Positions 11,991 to 23,115 of a stretch of DNA of 64,000 nucleotides are shown here, in pieces (the first letter of the stretch is position 1; each line of letters opens with the position of its first letter). The DNA is taken from contig JAEQBH010005290.1 in the NCBI GenBank assembly GCA_016808115.1, forward strand, positions 186,001 through 250,000, written 5' to 3'. The notes beneath the pieces are model-generated. The model did no database searches, had not been told where the DNA came from, and was given only the letters and a program-made list of their open reading frames with translations. The position numbers and the translations under genes are program-made. This stretch comes from Tetrastigma voinierianum (taxonomy: Eukaryota > Streptophyta > Magnoliopsida > Vitales > Vitaceae).

Positions 11991-12660
11991 ACAAGTTCAG
12001 TCTCATTTAGTGCCCTAAAAATAATCTTGAAATTGAGTAAATGCAAAATATTCCTTATGCATAAGTTGTGGGGAGTCTTATGTATGCTCAAGTATGTACG
12101 CATCTGGATATTGCGTTCATAGTTGGCATGTGAGCATATATATGAGTAACCCTTGAGTTGACCATTGGAAAGCAGCCAAATGGGTCATTCGATACTTAAA
12201 GAGAACAAAAGATTTCATGCTCACGTAATGCAGACGCTTGTAAATCTTTTGGTATTCTAATTCAATTTTGCTAGATGTCAAGATAGAAAACTATACACGT
12301 GTTATGTTTTCTTATACTAGCTAGAGGAGTGCCAAATAGACACTTATAGCTTCCTCAACTATGGCAGCATAGTTTATATCTTGCTATGAGGCCTCCAACC
12401 ATGGGATAAGGCTACGAAACTTTGTCGCTTGGCTGGGTGTGGTGAAAGCGATTGAAAGACCATTAAAGTTATATCGTGATAAATAACTCAACAAGTTATA
12501 TTCTAACAACAACGTAAGCTCTTAAAGTCACACATTGACATCAAGTTTGTTGTTAAAGAAAGATTTCTAATAGCATTGTCTATAGAGCACATTGGGACAA
12601 ACTCTATGATTGTCTATTCTCTACTAAAGGATTGCCACTCTGCTGTCTTTCTTAATGCAA
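11991..12660 (+). pseudogene. copia-1 RNase H remnant
   Basis: RNase H degrades the RNA strand of the hybrid. Fragments in several frames match the copia C-terminus: GSLMYAQV near 12075, DHWKAAKWVIRYLKRTKDFM near 12155-12220, ASSTMAA-stop-FISCYEASNHGI near 12345-12410, and SIEHIGTNSMI near 12577-12610, the usual end of pol. Stops are frequent and the catalytic DAD(F/W) block is missing between 12220 and 12240, where the sequence appears deleted. Confidence 0.8.
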
Positions 12661-13140
12661 GATACCGCTTAGTATGGGTGTTTATATTGTACGAGGATAT
12701 TCGGCTTAGTGAGAGTTTGTATTTGAGATGCTTTGTTAGATATATTTCCGCATATTTCAGCTTTGGAAATATTTTGAGGTTTTATAGTTATGCGTAACAC
12801 ATTTCTAGTTTTATCGACACTTGGAACTAATTTCGCTTAATCTCACTAAAGAATAAAGTTGGACCAATTGGAAACAAACATGTTAAGATCACATTACATG
12901 TAATTTCCATGCTACACATCCACATTGTGATCCTTGTTATTCGATCATATCAATATATGTGACCGTTGATAGGTCGAGTACAACAAATGTGACAAAGGCC
13001 GCTATGATCTTGTGTTGGTAGGATTGATGGACTGGATTGGTTTCTTGATACATGTTTTGGGTGATAAAATTTGAGCTCATATGGTTATTTATTACAATGC
13101 ATAATTATAAAGTTGCACATATAAATTTCAAGTGGGAGAT
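12661..13140 (+). other. copia-1 3' untranslated region with polypurine tract
   Basis: No coding sequence. It ends in caagtgggagat (13129-13140), the polypurine tract that primes plus-strand DNA, directly against the 3' LTR. Confidence 0.8.
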
Positions 13141-13646
13141 TGTTGATTATTTACATTTATTTATGGGTTCATATGTGATTATTAGCGTGTTGTAAACCCC
13201 GAAAGATAAAGTCCGATTTAAGTGATCTTTCTTAAGTTTTTTTTTTATAGGCTTTATGCATCAAGTTTGCAATGTGTTTCCTCTTATGTGGGAGACAAGA
13301 TATTTATTTTTACAATGGAACAAAATTGTAATATTAATAGAGAAGGGACACTTATGAAGCATCACTTCTCTATCATAAAAGGGGTTTTGGTCCCCAAATT
13401 CTACGTATGTTCATTCTTTTGAAATGACCCATTATCTCATAAAGAAACAGAGAGAAACTGGGGAACCCTCACTTCGAACTACGCAGATTAGGGAAATCGT
13501 AACCATTCTCGATTCATTATTCATCCAAGATGGATTCAGTACGCTTCCTCAAGAAGAACAATTTATGATTCTTAATGATTGCCATGGTTGACTATAGGTT
13601 TTCAGGGTGATGATTTTCACCGTAAAGTTTTAATTTGGTTTCCACA
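13141..13646 (+). repeat. 3' LTR of copia-1
   Basis: It starts TGTTGATTATTT and ends GGTTTCCACA, 506 bp, followed by the second copy of the target duplication CATAG at 13647-13651. Confidence 0.92.
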
Positions 13647-13651
13647 CATAG

Positions 13652-14010
13652 AACATATTAGGAATATTCCTAACTCTTTAATATACTTTTGTATTTAAAA
13701 CGATTAGAAAGTGATTCTAAAAAAAAAATAAAAAAAATCTTATGATTATTTTTAAAATAATTTCCTAACATATTTTAGGTGAAGGTAGCGATTCAAGAGT
13801 TCTCAGAACTAAATCCTTAAGTTTTCACAGATAGGCTTTTCTCTCTAAATTGTATTAGCATGCGGTTAAAGAGGAGTTTCAAACTAATATTTAAAATCGA
13901 ATCGGAATCGAATTCGAAAAGTTATCTTAGCTCACGATTCAATAGTCTCACCGACATGAACCACACAAATAATCGATGATGTCATAAATATATAATTTAT
14001 ATATTATTAT

Positions 14011-14054
<44 letters not shown>

Positions 14055-14169
14055 AAATTAAAAATCAATAATTTATTTTATGTTTTTGATATTATTAAGA
14101 TTCAAATATAAATATAAATATATTGATTAATATTTGAATTTTTAATAAAACTAGGAGGGGTCCACGTGC
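13652..14169. other. AT-rich spacer with AT microsatellite
   Basis: No gene is visible. An AT dinucleotide run lies at about 14015-14048, in a wider TA-rich stretch to 14130. Confidence 0.7.
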
Positions 14170-14177
14170 AAGGCAAG

Positions 14178-14365
14178 TAGAGGTGGCAATTCCGACGGAC
14201 GGGATGGGCCGGCCAAGCTAAACCGGGCCACACCGTGCCGGGCCCAAATCGGGGTGAGCCAAATTTGACCCAATTTTTTTGGGCCAATAAATTAACAGTC
14301 CAACCCGACCCTAATTTCAGATGGACCGGACTAGCCTAATGGACCGTACTTAAATTACCACTCTA
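14178..14365. mobile_element. hAT-type MITE, 188 bp
   Basis: Terminal inverted repeats are TAGAGGTGGCAATT at the left and, read inversely, TAGAGTGGTAATTT at the right. They are flanked by 8-bp direct repeats AAGGCAAG (14170-14177) and AAGGCACG (14366-14373), identical at 7 of 8 positions; 8-bp duplications and TAGAGGTGGCAA-type ends are hallmarks of hAT. The interior is GC-rich (gggatgggccggcc) and non-coding. It is non-autonomous and depends on a hAT transposase in trans; a hAT relic lies at 25350-26606, but its ends could not be compared. Confidence 0.8.
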
Positions 14366-14472
14366 AAGGCACGTGAACGGTTAAGTCATAGGATTCTCTA
14401 CGAATTGTTACATCATTGGTTAATTCAATAACATTAAAAGTGGAGAAGAACGGTAGAGAATAATTTATTATA

Positions 14473-14589
14473 CAAGAAATTATATATTAGATGTGCTCAT
14501 CGTCTTTCCAATTATATGAAAGAGTAGCACCAAGAAACTATATATTAGATGTGCTCATCTTCCTTCGAGTTATATGAAAGAGTAGCACC
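14473..14589. repeat. Tandem duplication, 58-59 bp unit, two copies
   Basis: Copies at 14473-14530 and 14531-14589 share tatatattagatgtgctcat and atatgaaagagtagcacc with a few substitutions between. Confidence 0.85.
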
Positions 14590-15068
14590 GTGGGGAAAAG
14601 CAGAGATTAAGAAATGATTTTGGCTTCTCAAGCATCAATTGTAGAACGATTTGCTACCAACCTATGAGTCGGGTGCAGGCGTGATGTGATGTGTCTGGAG
14701 GTAACTTCGCCAATATTGGATGTGATAAATTCACCATGACTGAATAGAGGTGTTATATATGCAGAGAGCCAGAATACAGCACGATCATTTCAAAAAAGGA
14801 AGGGAAAAACAGATTTTGATAATGACTATAGTTGGTGGTATCATATACATTTTATATTCAGTTTGATTTTAGAGCATACAACATATAAAAATACAATTAC
14901 CTCAAAATATTATGTAAAAAGTTAAAAAATGCAGGATCATTTAAAAATAATTAAATTATGAATGTCAATATCAGTAATTGAATAAAGCTGATGGTATCTT
15001 TAACATACTGTGCCAGGGTAATGCAGATCTGACTAAGCAAAAGTGTTGAAAATATTACTCCAAGCACT

Positions 15069-15805
15069 TCAACCACCGTCATCATCCACCTCAATACCGG
15101 ACTCGAGCACTGCAACATCCAAGATTGGTTTCCTCTTTGCAATCTCATAAACATTCTCATCAACACTATCTTTGGTCGCCAACCTGCACAAGACTCAAGC
15201 AGATACATTAAGAATCAAGTAACTGGATATATTACACCCATAAAAAAAATTGTGATCGGTGAATCTGTAAATGAGGATGCAAGTGATATGTGAAGAGCCC
15301 AACCACTTTTAAGTTTTAACTTGGTTCATGAATGGGAGAAGAAAAACAGAGGGATTGAAACTTTGAGAGTTAAAACAGAAAGAAATTGTATAGATGATGA
15401 AATATATAGGGCAAGTACCCTATACCTAATTAACTTACAATACTGAGTTTCTGATTCATATGCAATGCTTTTGCTTTCCTTTTCTCCTCTTTGTTTGCAA
15501 CTACTGCACTTATATCATTCCTGTTCTTTTCACCTTAAATCAAACCAAGGAAAACTTGGAGTAGAATTTGGATGGAAGCACCTGTATATAGTAACAGATT
15601 TAGTTTGGCCAATGCGATGACATCGATCTTCAGCTTGACGGTCAATCTGTGAGTTGAAATCCATATCGTGGATGACACACGTATCAGCTCTAGTCAAGTT
15701 CAGTCATTGCTCTCTAGCTCTCTTGTGGACCACAGGCAGGCAAATATAGAAGTATAGTTATTGAATGTGTCCACAATTGTCTGTCCGTCGTCTGTCACCT
15801 GTGTA
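15069..15805 (-). pseudogene. SNF2-family remodeller, CHR19/ETL1 (SMARCAD1-like) 3' exons, decayed
   Basis: The only host-gene trace here. The family uses ATP to remodel nucleosomes. Two exons remain. Exon 15582-15805 reads STQVTDDGQTIVDTFNNYTS, then FACLWSTR (helicase motif V region), LNLTRADTCVIHDMDFN and QAEDRCHRIGQTKSVTIYR (motif VI). A CAG/GT donor at 15582 joins a tgcag acceptor to exon 15069-15183 (DENVYEIAKRKPILDVAVLE), preserving phase. Damage: a 2-bp insertion and TGA in place of Gly in the motif V block (near 15690-15700). The C-terminus stops early at VDDDGG, while the lost tail (LGVIFSTLLL) is readable out of frame at 15018-15060. No upstream helicase exons were found before the copia-2 insertion at 17350 or beyond it. 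It is either a truncated pseudogene or an exon fragment moved by duplication. Confidence 0.85.
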
Positions 15806-17344
15806 CTGCCATAGTAAAAATATGCCTATGAATATTAAGAAATAATACTGTAGTTGACATAATAGCAATATCATGTAACCAGTACGTGGTTGACAAAGTG
15901 TGAACATATGTTCAGAAGTAAAGACTCAATGCATTTTCAATTCAGCCTCAAATTTTATTTCAGTAAGCATGAATTATCTGGAATGCCTTTTGAAATATAA
16001 TTCAAGCTGCTCTATGTGCAATGGGCTTTTTTTTGCATTTCTGATTTGTGCTGGTCCCTGATAGGTAGAATGCATATTGCCAAAGAAAAAAAGTGAGATC
16101 GCACAAATGTCACCATTGTGAAAGATAGTCAAGAAACATGAAAAATGATCCGCTCACATGGACACAAACATTCATTTCATTCAAAGCATGAAATACTTGG
16201 CATGGCATGGTCACCGTAGGCGTAGACACAAATAGACACATCCGTCTGTGCATATACATATATTCATTCATTCAAGACATTACTTAGCCTACAAAGACAG
16301 ATAAATTCATCAACCAAGGCATGAAGACGCGCATAGTTGAAAGAGAGTGATAAAGAGACATCATAAAAAACCTAAAGTCCTGTGAAATACTATACACTAT
16401 CAAGAACAAGAACAAGAACAATAATAATGATAACAATAATCAACATAAGACGCATCACTAAAAACCCAAAGTCATGTGAAAGACTATATACCATCAAGAA
16501 CAATAACAATAATATTAAGCATCAACAGAAATTTTTTTATAGTTAAATATTCTTTTTCTTTCATTCTTTGTCCGCATTGGGACTCGAACATGGTCCCCTT
16601 CCTAAACAGTTTGTAATTCTATTTGCTTCTATAAAGACATGACAACATTGATATATATTTAGATCCCGAGTCAGTTGTCAACTATCCTCCATTAATAACA
16701 TAATAGAGCATGGGACAATAATAATCTTATTATAAGAATCTGTTACAATTTTGGAGTCACCTTCAATCTCTAGATTATAATAACCATTGTTTTGGCAACT
16801 ACTATATATAGAGAATGAATTTTCATAGAAAAGTAAACTGATACTGTATAACACCTTATGAACAATGATTTTAAATGTGAAGAAGATTAAATAAAGAGAT
16901 TGGCAGGACAGGTGGGAATATACATACCTAAGCTCGGTTCGGCAATGGCACCATGCACAGTCGGCTTGCCTTTGAGATCTCTATAATATTTCATGTTAAC
17001 TTCCGCAACAGCAGACTATTTTTCTGTAACCTTAACCACATCCATATACCCTGTCGCTGTGAGTTAATTCAAGAGAAAATTTCTCAATTTGCTCATTTAA
17101 GCATTTCCTCAAATAGATAAAGTACAAAAAAAGAATAAAAATAAACTGCTTCGATGACCCAACAAAAAAATAAACGAAACCCGCCTCAGGACACACCCAT
17201 AATAGCATAACCATATTGTTGAAGAAAACCACAAAATTGAATCAACGATTGGATAAAGCTCGCAACACATGCATTTGGTAAACAAACAAAACAAAAAGTA
17301 CCCAAAATAATATCTCAAAAGTACAATATTTCCATGAGAACGAA
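15806..17344. other. Spacer upstream of the CHR19-like exons
   Basis: No supported gene. It contains a tandem duplication of about 92 bp (start of unit near 16361 and again near 16453; shared text caaagtcatgtgaaagactat with variants) that includes short caagaa/aataat runs. A candidate exon at 16928-17056 has a good donor but stops in all frames (see rejected items). Confidence 0.6.
16361..16520. repeat. Imperfect tandem duplication, about 92-bp unit
   Basis: Both copies carry the sequence type aaaaacc-aaagtc-tgtgaaa-actata-ac-atcaagaacaa, the first followed by an AAC/AAT-rich microsatellite-like run (16400-16440). Confidence 0.7.
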
Positions 17345-17349
17345 ATATA

Positions 17350-17698
17350 TGTTAGATTTAAAATATTTAAATAAGAATAGATAAATTATATTAAAAGCGA
17401 AAGCCAATTGATCGTACCTCCAGCCATGATTGTTAAATTCAAATAGAGAATCTAAGGAATCTTCTAGCACCTAAACACTCTTTCTCCTAATGGTGCTGGA
17501 TGATTTTCTTGAATGTGGTAACCAGGGACCCATCAGATAAGTCACCATATATATAGGGAGTCATCATCCTATACAACCGTTATTAGATAGTGGATCTTAC
17601 CACTTATTCTACTCCTTGACATGGAATTAATGGGCCACAAAAATAAGCCACTAATAAGAGGACTTAATCCTCTTGGCCGTTGGAAGAATTAATCAACA
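17350..17698 (-). repeat. 3' LTR of copia-2
   Basis: 349 bp, TG...CA on both strands. A TATA motif (catatatatag, 17546-17556) is conserved at the same place in the other LTR near 23325-23335. Confidence 0.92.
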
Positions 17699-17979
17699 TT
17701 CTCTCACTTGGTCCATAAATTCAACATCCAATTCAATAAGTAAACAAATATATGAATCATGGCGACAAGTCCTCTAATAGCGAGTATTATCTACTCCATA
17801 GCATATTTATCCCTTTAAATAACGACTTTTAATCTTTATGAATAAACCCTATGTTTATTTTGGGTCATAACTTAATGATATTTCTTTAATCACAATAAAT
17901 TGAATGTGCACAACTTTATGAGAAACATCAATTGAATCATAGTTTCATAAGAAAACTGAATATGTACATATGAAAATGA

Positions 17980-18521
17980 AATTACAAAACGGACTCAAGT
18001 CCCATATTGGTTGCATGATCCTTGAAATTTTTTATTGGCATGCCTTTAGTCAGAGGATCTTCAACCATTAACTCAATGTTTATGTGCTTAATAACCACTT
18101 TATGTTCTTTAACACGTTCCTTGATGGCTATGTACTTTATGTCGATGTGTTTACTTCAACTCCCACTTTTGCTGTTCTTAGCTAGAAAGACAGTAGTTGA
18201 GTTGTCACAATATAATCTTAGTGGCCTCTGGATAAAATCAATGATTCTCAGGCCAAGAATGAAACTCTTGAGCCAAACACCATGTGAAGTGGCCTCAAAA
18301 CAAGAAACGAACTCAACCTCCATAGTGGAAGTGGCCGTCAACCTCTTCTTCATGCTCTTCCAAGACATAGCTCCACTTGCTAGCATAAAAATATAACTTG
18401 ATGTGGACTTTCTAGAGTCCAAGCAGCCAACGAAGTCAGCGTCAGAGTAGCCAGTCACCTCCAAGTAACCAGTCTGTCTATACATCAGCATGAAGTGCTT
18501 TGTACTTTGAAGGTAGCGCAT
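17980..18521 (-). pseudogene. copia-2 RNase H remnant
   Basis: An open stretch (18156-18521, minus) reads GYSDADFVGCLDSRKSTSSY, with the catalytic DAD block intact, then SWKSMKKRLTATSTMEVEF, LRLYCDNSTTVFLAKN. Past a stop it continues as HIDIKY and DPLTKGMPIKNFK towards 17990, the normal copia pol end. It lies directly upstream of the 3' untranslated part and LTR. Confidence 0.9.
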
Positions 18522-18559
18522 ACCTTCTTTGCAACATTCTAGTGATCGACCCTTGGATT

Positions 18560-19640
18560 AATTTAATATCTGCCTAACACTCCAATAAGGCAATGTCAAG
18601 TCTGGTACAAACTTGTGCATACATGAGACTTCCAACAGCAAAAGCATATGGAGTGTCTCTCATCTTCTTTCGCTTAAGATTGTTTCTCGGGCACTTGTCT
18701 AAATTGAACCTATCACCCTTCACTATGGGAGCTGGACTTGGTGAACAAATTTTCATCTGAAATATCTCAAAGACTTTGTTAATATAAGTCTCTTGAGATA
18801 AACCCAAAATGCCCCAAGACCTTCCTCTATGGATCTTTATGCCAATGACATAAGATGCCTCAACCATATCCTTCATATCAAAGTTCTTAGAGAGGAATTG
18901 TTTCACCTTTTATAATGTTCGCACATCATTAGTTGCTAGCAAAATATCATCCACATATAAAACAAGATAACATATCTTACTCCTACTAACCTTGTGGTAT
19001 ATACAATTATTCATGAAATTCTCTTAAAAACAGAAAGAATAGATGACCTCATGAAACTTTAGATACCAATGTTAGGACGCTTGTTTCAAATCGTATATGG
19101 ATTTATTAAGCTTACAAACTAAGTGTTCAATGGCACTAGAGGAGAATCCTTCAGGTTGTTTCATGTAAACCTCTTCCTCTAGTCCACCATTAAGAAAGAT
19201 AGTTTTCACATCCATCTGATGCAGCTCTAAGTCAAAATGAGCTACTAAAGCCACGATTACTCGAAGAGAATCTTTCTTAGATGCCGGAGAAAAGGTCTCC
19301 GTGTAGTCGATTGCTTCCCTTTGAGAGAATCCTTTGGCCATGAGTCTTGCCTTATGTCTCTCAATGTTGCCTTCTGAGTCTTTTTTAGTCTTAAAGATCC
19401 ACTTACATCCAATGGCTTTTACACTGTAAGGCAACTTGACGAGATCTCAGACTCTGTTAAAGGCCATAGAATTCATCTCATCTTTCATGGCTTCATACCA
19501 TAATTCAAATTCTTTAGAACTTATGGCTAGTGAAAACGTTTCTGGATCATGTTTGGTTCCTATGTTGTAATCTGATTCTTGTAAGTACATGACATAATCA
19601 CTAGGAATAGCTGAATCTCTGACCCTACTAGATCTCCTTA
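18560..19640 (-). pseudogene. copia-2 reverse transcriptase remnant
   Basis: RT blocks in order on the minus strand: MKDEMNSMAFN near 19470-19505; KAIGCKWIFKTKKDSEGNIE, KARLMAKGFSQREAIDYTET and MDVKTIFLNGGLEEEVYMKQ (19072-19434); a break; then LVLYVDDILLATND with YVDD at 18946-18957; then KQFLSKNFDMKDMVEASYVI and VGSLMYAQVCTRLDIA (18574-18906). Stops and frameshifts separate these pieces, but the catalytic motif is preserved, in contrast to copia-1. Confidence 0.9.
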
Positions 19641-19979
19641 ATGTTGTTTTCCATATGGGAACTTGTCAAGCAACTCCGGCTCCGCCTCAATTGGTTGTTC
19701 AACATTTTGTGGTTCCGACAACGCGGATCAGGCTCAAGTATGTGGAACCTCAATGGTTAATGCCTTATACCCGTTTCTACCTTCGGGTATGTATGTCATC
19801 TAATCTATGACTCGACCAGTATTCCAATCTTGATTGTGATCTCTTTCTCAAACAGGTGTCATGAAATTAACCACTCCCAATCGGCGGTTCATTCTTGAGA
19901 AACCCTGTATTTCTGATTCCACAATCTCTGGGGTGAGTGAGACTGACAATAGAATCTATAACCTTTGGACTTCTCGACA

Positions 19980-20606
19980 TATCCAATGAAATACCCACTT
20001 ATAGTCCTCGTCAAGTTTCTTTTCTCAGGATTATATTATAAATTCACTTCGCATTTCCATCTCATACGCGTATATGTCGCAAACTGGGTTTCCAACCTCT
20101 AAATAACTCAAAAGGTGTCTTTTGGATGACCTTGGTCATAACCTAGTTTAATATATATGTTGTTGTTTCTACAGCATCAAATTCATAGAGGTTGAGAAAG
20201 ATAACTGTTATTCCTCATACTCCTTACCATGTCTATTAAAGTTTGGTTTCTTCTTTCCTCCACACCATTCTGGTCCGGAGAACTAAGCATAATATATTGG
20301 GCAACAATCCCATGCTTTGTTAAAATCCTAGTGATGGACTGATGTCTGGTCTACATATTCTCACTTCCAATTATAGTACTTATCCACCCTTTATCTAACC
20401 TCATTACTTTTACTTGCTTCCCCGCATTGTTTCTCTACTTTTAAATTTTTGAATAATTTTTTAAAGATTTTCTGAAGGCCGCCCTTAGAACGGCGCATGT
20501 GAGATACATATAACGCGTGAGTAGTCATCAATGAAGGTGATGGCATTTGATCACTCCCGCCCACAAGCCAGATGCAAGAAATAATCAGATGTATGATTTC
20601 TAACAA
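19980..20606 (-). pseudogene. copia-2 integrase core remnant
   Basis: Minus-strand pieces in shifted frames show ITFIDDYSRV near 20520-20550 (first Asp), followed by KSLKN-type sequence. NGVEERRNQTLIDMVRSM near 20220-20280 retains the catalytic Glu. The region around the second Asp is degenerate. Multiple stops are present. Confidence 0.8.
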
Positions 20607-20664
20607 ATGTTTACTCCTTGTTACACCCTTTTTAACAAATGTTTACTCCTTGTTGCACCCTTTT
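20601..20664. repeat. Tandem duplication, 32-bp unit, inside copia-2 pol
   Basis: Two adjacent copies (20601-20632 and 20633-20664) of taacaaatgtttactccttg plus a 12-bp tail differ at one base. The duplication itself disrupts the reading frame between the pre-integrase and integrase parts. Confidence 0.9.
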
Positions 20665-20956
20665 TAGACTTGTTGGTTTTCTTTCCTTTAATGTAATCCA
20701 AACATGTCTCAAAGTCGGTAAAGTCCAGGGAACTTAGTACCCCTTCATTTACTAACCTTTTAATCCTTTGAATGGAGATGCGTCCCAATCTCCGATGCCA
20801 TAAGGAGGATTCTTCATTCATAACACTTCGTTTAATACCAGTAGTTAGACTTAATGAGTTATAAGCATTATTATCTTGCAACTGTACATAATAAAGACCA
20901 TCGCACAAAATACCATATCTAATAACCTCTGATTTTATTAATAACGTAAACCGCAT
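20621..20956 (-). pseudogene. copia-2 GAG-pre-integrase domain
   Basis: An open minus-strand stretch reads SSLWHRRLGRISIQRIKRLV and CLDYIKGKKTNKSKKGATRS, the zinc-binding pre-integrase domain that precedes the integrase core. The second half still has one Cys of the CXXC pair, with Cys replaced by Tyr-Ile in the other. Confidence 0.85.
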
Positions 20957-21169
20957 CCCCAGTTACAGGAAATCCTAAGGGTGCGAGTGTTTAAATTGAA
21001 AACAAATTCAGAAAATCATATGTACAGAGAAGGTCTTTTTTCCCAACTCACAAAAAAAAAAAAAACCTGGCTTGACAAACTTAACCCAGATGTCCCAATG
21101 GCTTCTACATGGCAGAGCTTCGACCTCCTTCTCTAATGGATACCGCATTACCGCCATCATTTTCCTAAG

Positions 21170-22020
21170 GTTTCTCATACCCTACAAGGTATTTGAAACA
21201 TGGATTGTAGAACCAGAGTTAATCCACTAAGTGTTATGATTAACATTTGTGAAATTTGATTATAACATACGAATGAAAATGAAGTACCTTTCTTTTCAAG
21301 CCAGGATTTTTTCTTTGTACAATCCTTCTTCATGTGTTCCTTCTATTTACAAAAGAAACAAGTGGATTCCTTCGATGTCCGCCTCAAGGTTAAGTCTCCT
21401 GCCCTTTCCCTCATTCTGGGGCATTATTCTTCCCTTTCTATCTGGGAGCAGTGAAAGTTGCTTCCTCTCCTTTTGTTCCACAAGTACCGCCTCCCTCTCA
21501 GACACACATGGTCGGTTCGCTAATTTAATCAATTCTCCTTATGTGTGTTATAGGAGATCTTGAATGGGCTATACTGAGGTAGAAGAGTACATAGAATATA
21601 TTGAACGAGGAAGGACTCCGATATGTATAATTCTAAGTTCTTTAACTGAGCCGCTATGTCCATGTTGCGCATTATGTGATCATGCACACCTTTAACTCCA
21701 GTGAGCCTAAGGGTGGAGAACTAAATAATAAGGGTACTAGCGAGAGACTTCACAGACTTGGTGAATTGATCATCAATTGCTTTTAACAAGTCCTAGACCT
21801 TATCGCGCTTCTCAATAGAACCACATATACTAGCAAAAATGTGAGTTTTAATAAACATAATGGAGAGGCGATTACACCTCTCCCAGTTTTCATACAACTC
21901 AATAGCAACTTTAGTGCTCGTAGCCGAGATGGTCGAGGGCTCATCTTTCCTAATGGGATAGTCTATATCCATGCAACATAATTGGAGCAAGACTCTCTCT
22001 CTCCAAACTGTATAGTTATC
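21170..22020 (-). pseudogene. copia-2 gag and protease remnant
   Basis: The gag N-terminal side is clear on the minus strand at 21793-21990 (MDIDYPIRKDEPSTISATST, WERCNRLSIMFIKTHI), a copia gag hallmark. It then runs in shifted frames (GVHDHIMRNMDIAAQLK near 21650-21710) to the zinc knuckle CFFCK-stop-KEHMKKDC near 21315-21360, whose CX2CX4HX4C spacing is intact apart from the stop. The protease site WINSGSTIHVSN lies near 21195-21230, with Asn where the catalytic Asp should be. Confidence 0.85.
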
Positions 22021-22029
22021 TCCTTAAGT

Positions 22030-23115
22030 TCGGGAATTTCAAGTATGATTTTAGAATAAGTCGGAGTTTAAGTAACTACAATTAAAGAAATAAGGTTTTA
22101 TCAATAATTGTTTTGAGGTCATAGCTTTGATGTATGCCTTACTAATGTAAAAACGCACTATAGATTAATCTATGAACGTAGAACTTGCCTGTGGGCTAAA
22201 GTTCCACTCTATTAGATTTATCTTTAACTTAAATAGAGAATTACCTAGGGACATAGAACTTGCCTGTGAGCTAAAGTTCTACTCAATTAGATTCAATCCC
22301 TATTATTCCTTATGATAAAACTATTGAAATATGTTCTTATTTTCAATTCCTGTGGGTAAATCGAGAATTATAAACCAATATTTTATCTTAATTAATAAAA
22401 ATGTATACATATTTTAGAATTCACTCAATTGTTACACAATGATCTTTTCTAAATGTACAATTTTGTTACATCAAGGTGGATTGGCTAATCTAATTAATAA
22501 ATTATGCAAATCACCCAACAAGATAAAAATTAAAATAACAATAATAATATCAAAATTTTCGGGCCCATGGGCCCGTTAGGGACTATCAAGGCAAACCCTC
22601 GAAATTGCCATTCACATGACGTAATCTTGTGGGCCTATCGGGGATTCATGTCCTTGGCTCTCATTCAAGCCCCATCGCTCGGCTGCATGTAGGCCTCGCT
22701 TCATTACATACAAGCCCCAGTTCGCTTAAGTGAGGCAGCCCTTGTAGGTTTAATTATTATTATTATTATTATTATTTTGAATTATTATTACATGTATTTA
22801 GGAATCAAAATATGGAAAATATTTGATAAACTTGATTCAAATATTAATCCATAAATTAAAACTATAGAGATAATGAAATAATATCTCCAAAAATTTAGTA
22901 AAACCGAGAAAAAAAGTATTTTTAGAGATTATGCCGAAACATTAATATGTTTGAAAAACGTTAATTCAAACATATTAATCTTTATCTTTATCTCCAAATA
23001 AAACACAATCAAAGTTGGATAAATAAATCATAAACAATAGCATGTAATATGGAATAACCGAATTGGAAGAAAATCCCTCAAAACAGCCATAGAAATCGTT
23101 GATTATGATTCCAAA
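22030..23115 (-). other. Leader of copia-2 with GC-rich insert and ATT repeat
   Basis: Non-coding region between gag and the 5' LTR. A 41-bp-like block (acttgcctgtgrgctaaagt) is repeated near 22180 and 22260. A GC-rich stretch (about 22560-22750, gggcccatgggcccgt at its start) contrasts with the AT-rich surroundings and ends in an ATT trinucleotide run (22756-22778). The GC-rich piece could be a small insertion, but I see no terminal repeats. Confidence 0.55.

Larger units (their letters stand above)
6515..13646 (+). mobile_element. Complete Ty1/copia LTR retrotransposon, inactive (copia-1)
   Basis: A full-length element of 7.1 kb bounded by TG...CA LTRs (6515-7012 and 13141-13646) and a perfect 5-bp target-site duplication CATAG (6510-6514 and 13647-13651). 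The primer-binding site TGATATCAGAGC (7015-7026) differs from the plant initiator-tRNA-Met site at one base. The polypurine tract aagtgggagat abuts the 3' LTR. Internal order is gag, protease, integrase, reverse transcriptase, RNase H, which is diagnostic of copia. All coding parts carry stops or frameshifts, and key catalytic residues are lost (see the sub-entries), so it is a fossil. The two LTRs differ by many substitutions and small indels, so insertion is not recent. About 1.5 kb of leader (7027-8500) separates the PBS from gag. Confidence 0.93.

Noticed and set aside
16565..16610. tRNA-like T-arm word (gggactcgaaca and complement) suggesting a tRNA gene
   Set aside because: No matching acceptor, D or anticodon stems could be built around it.
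16928..17056. Candidate host exon on the minus strand with a good AG/GTATGT donor and readable text VHGAIAEPS
   Set aside because: All three frames contain a stop within the inferred exon, and the text matches no family I recognise.
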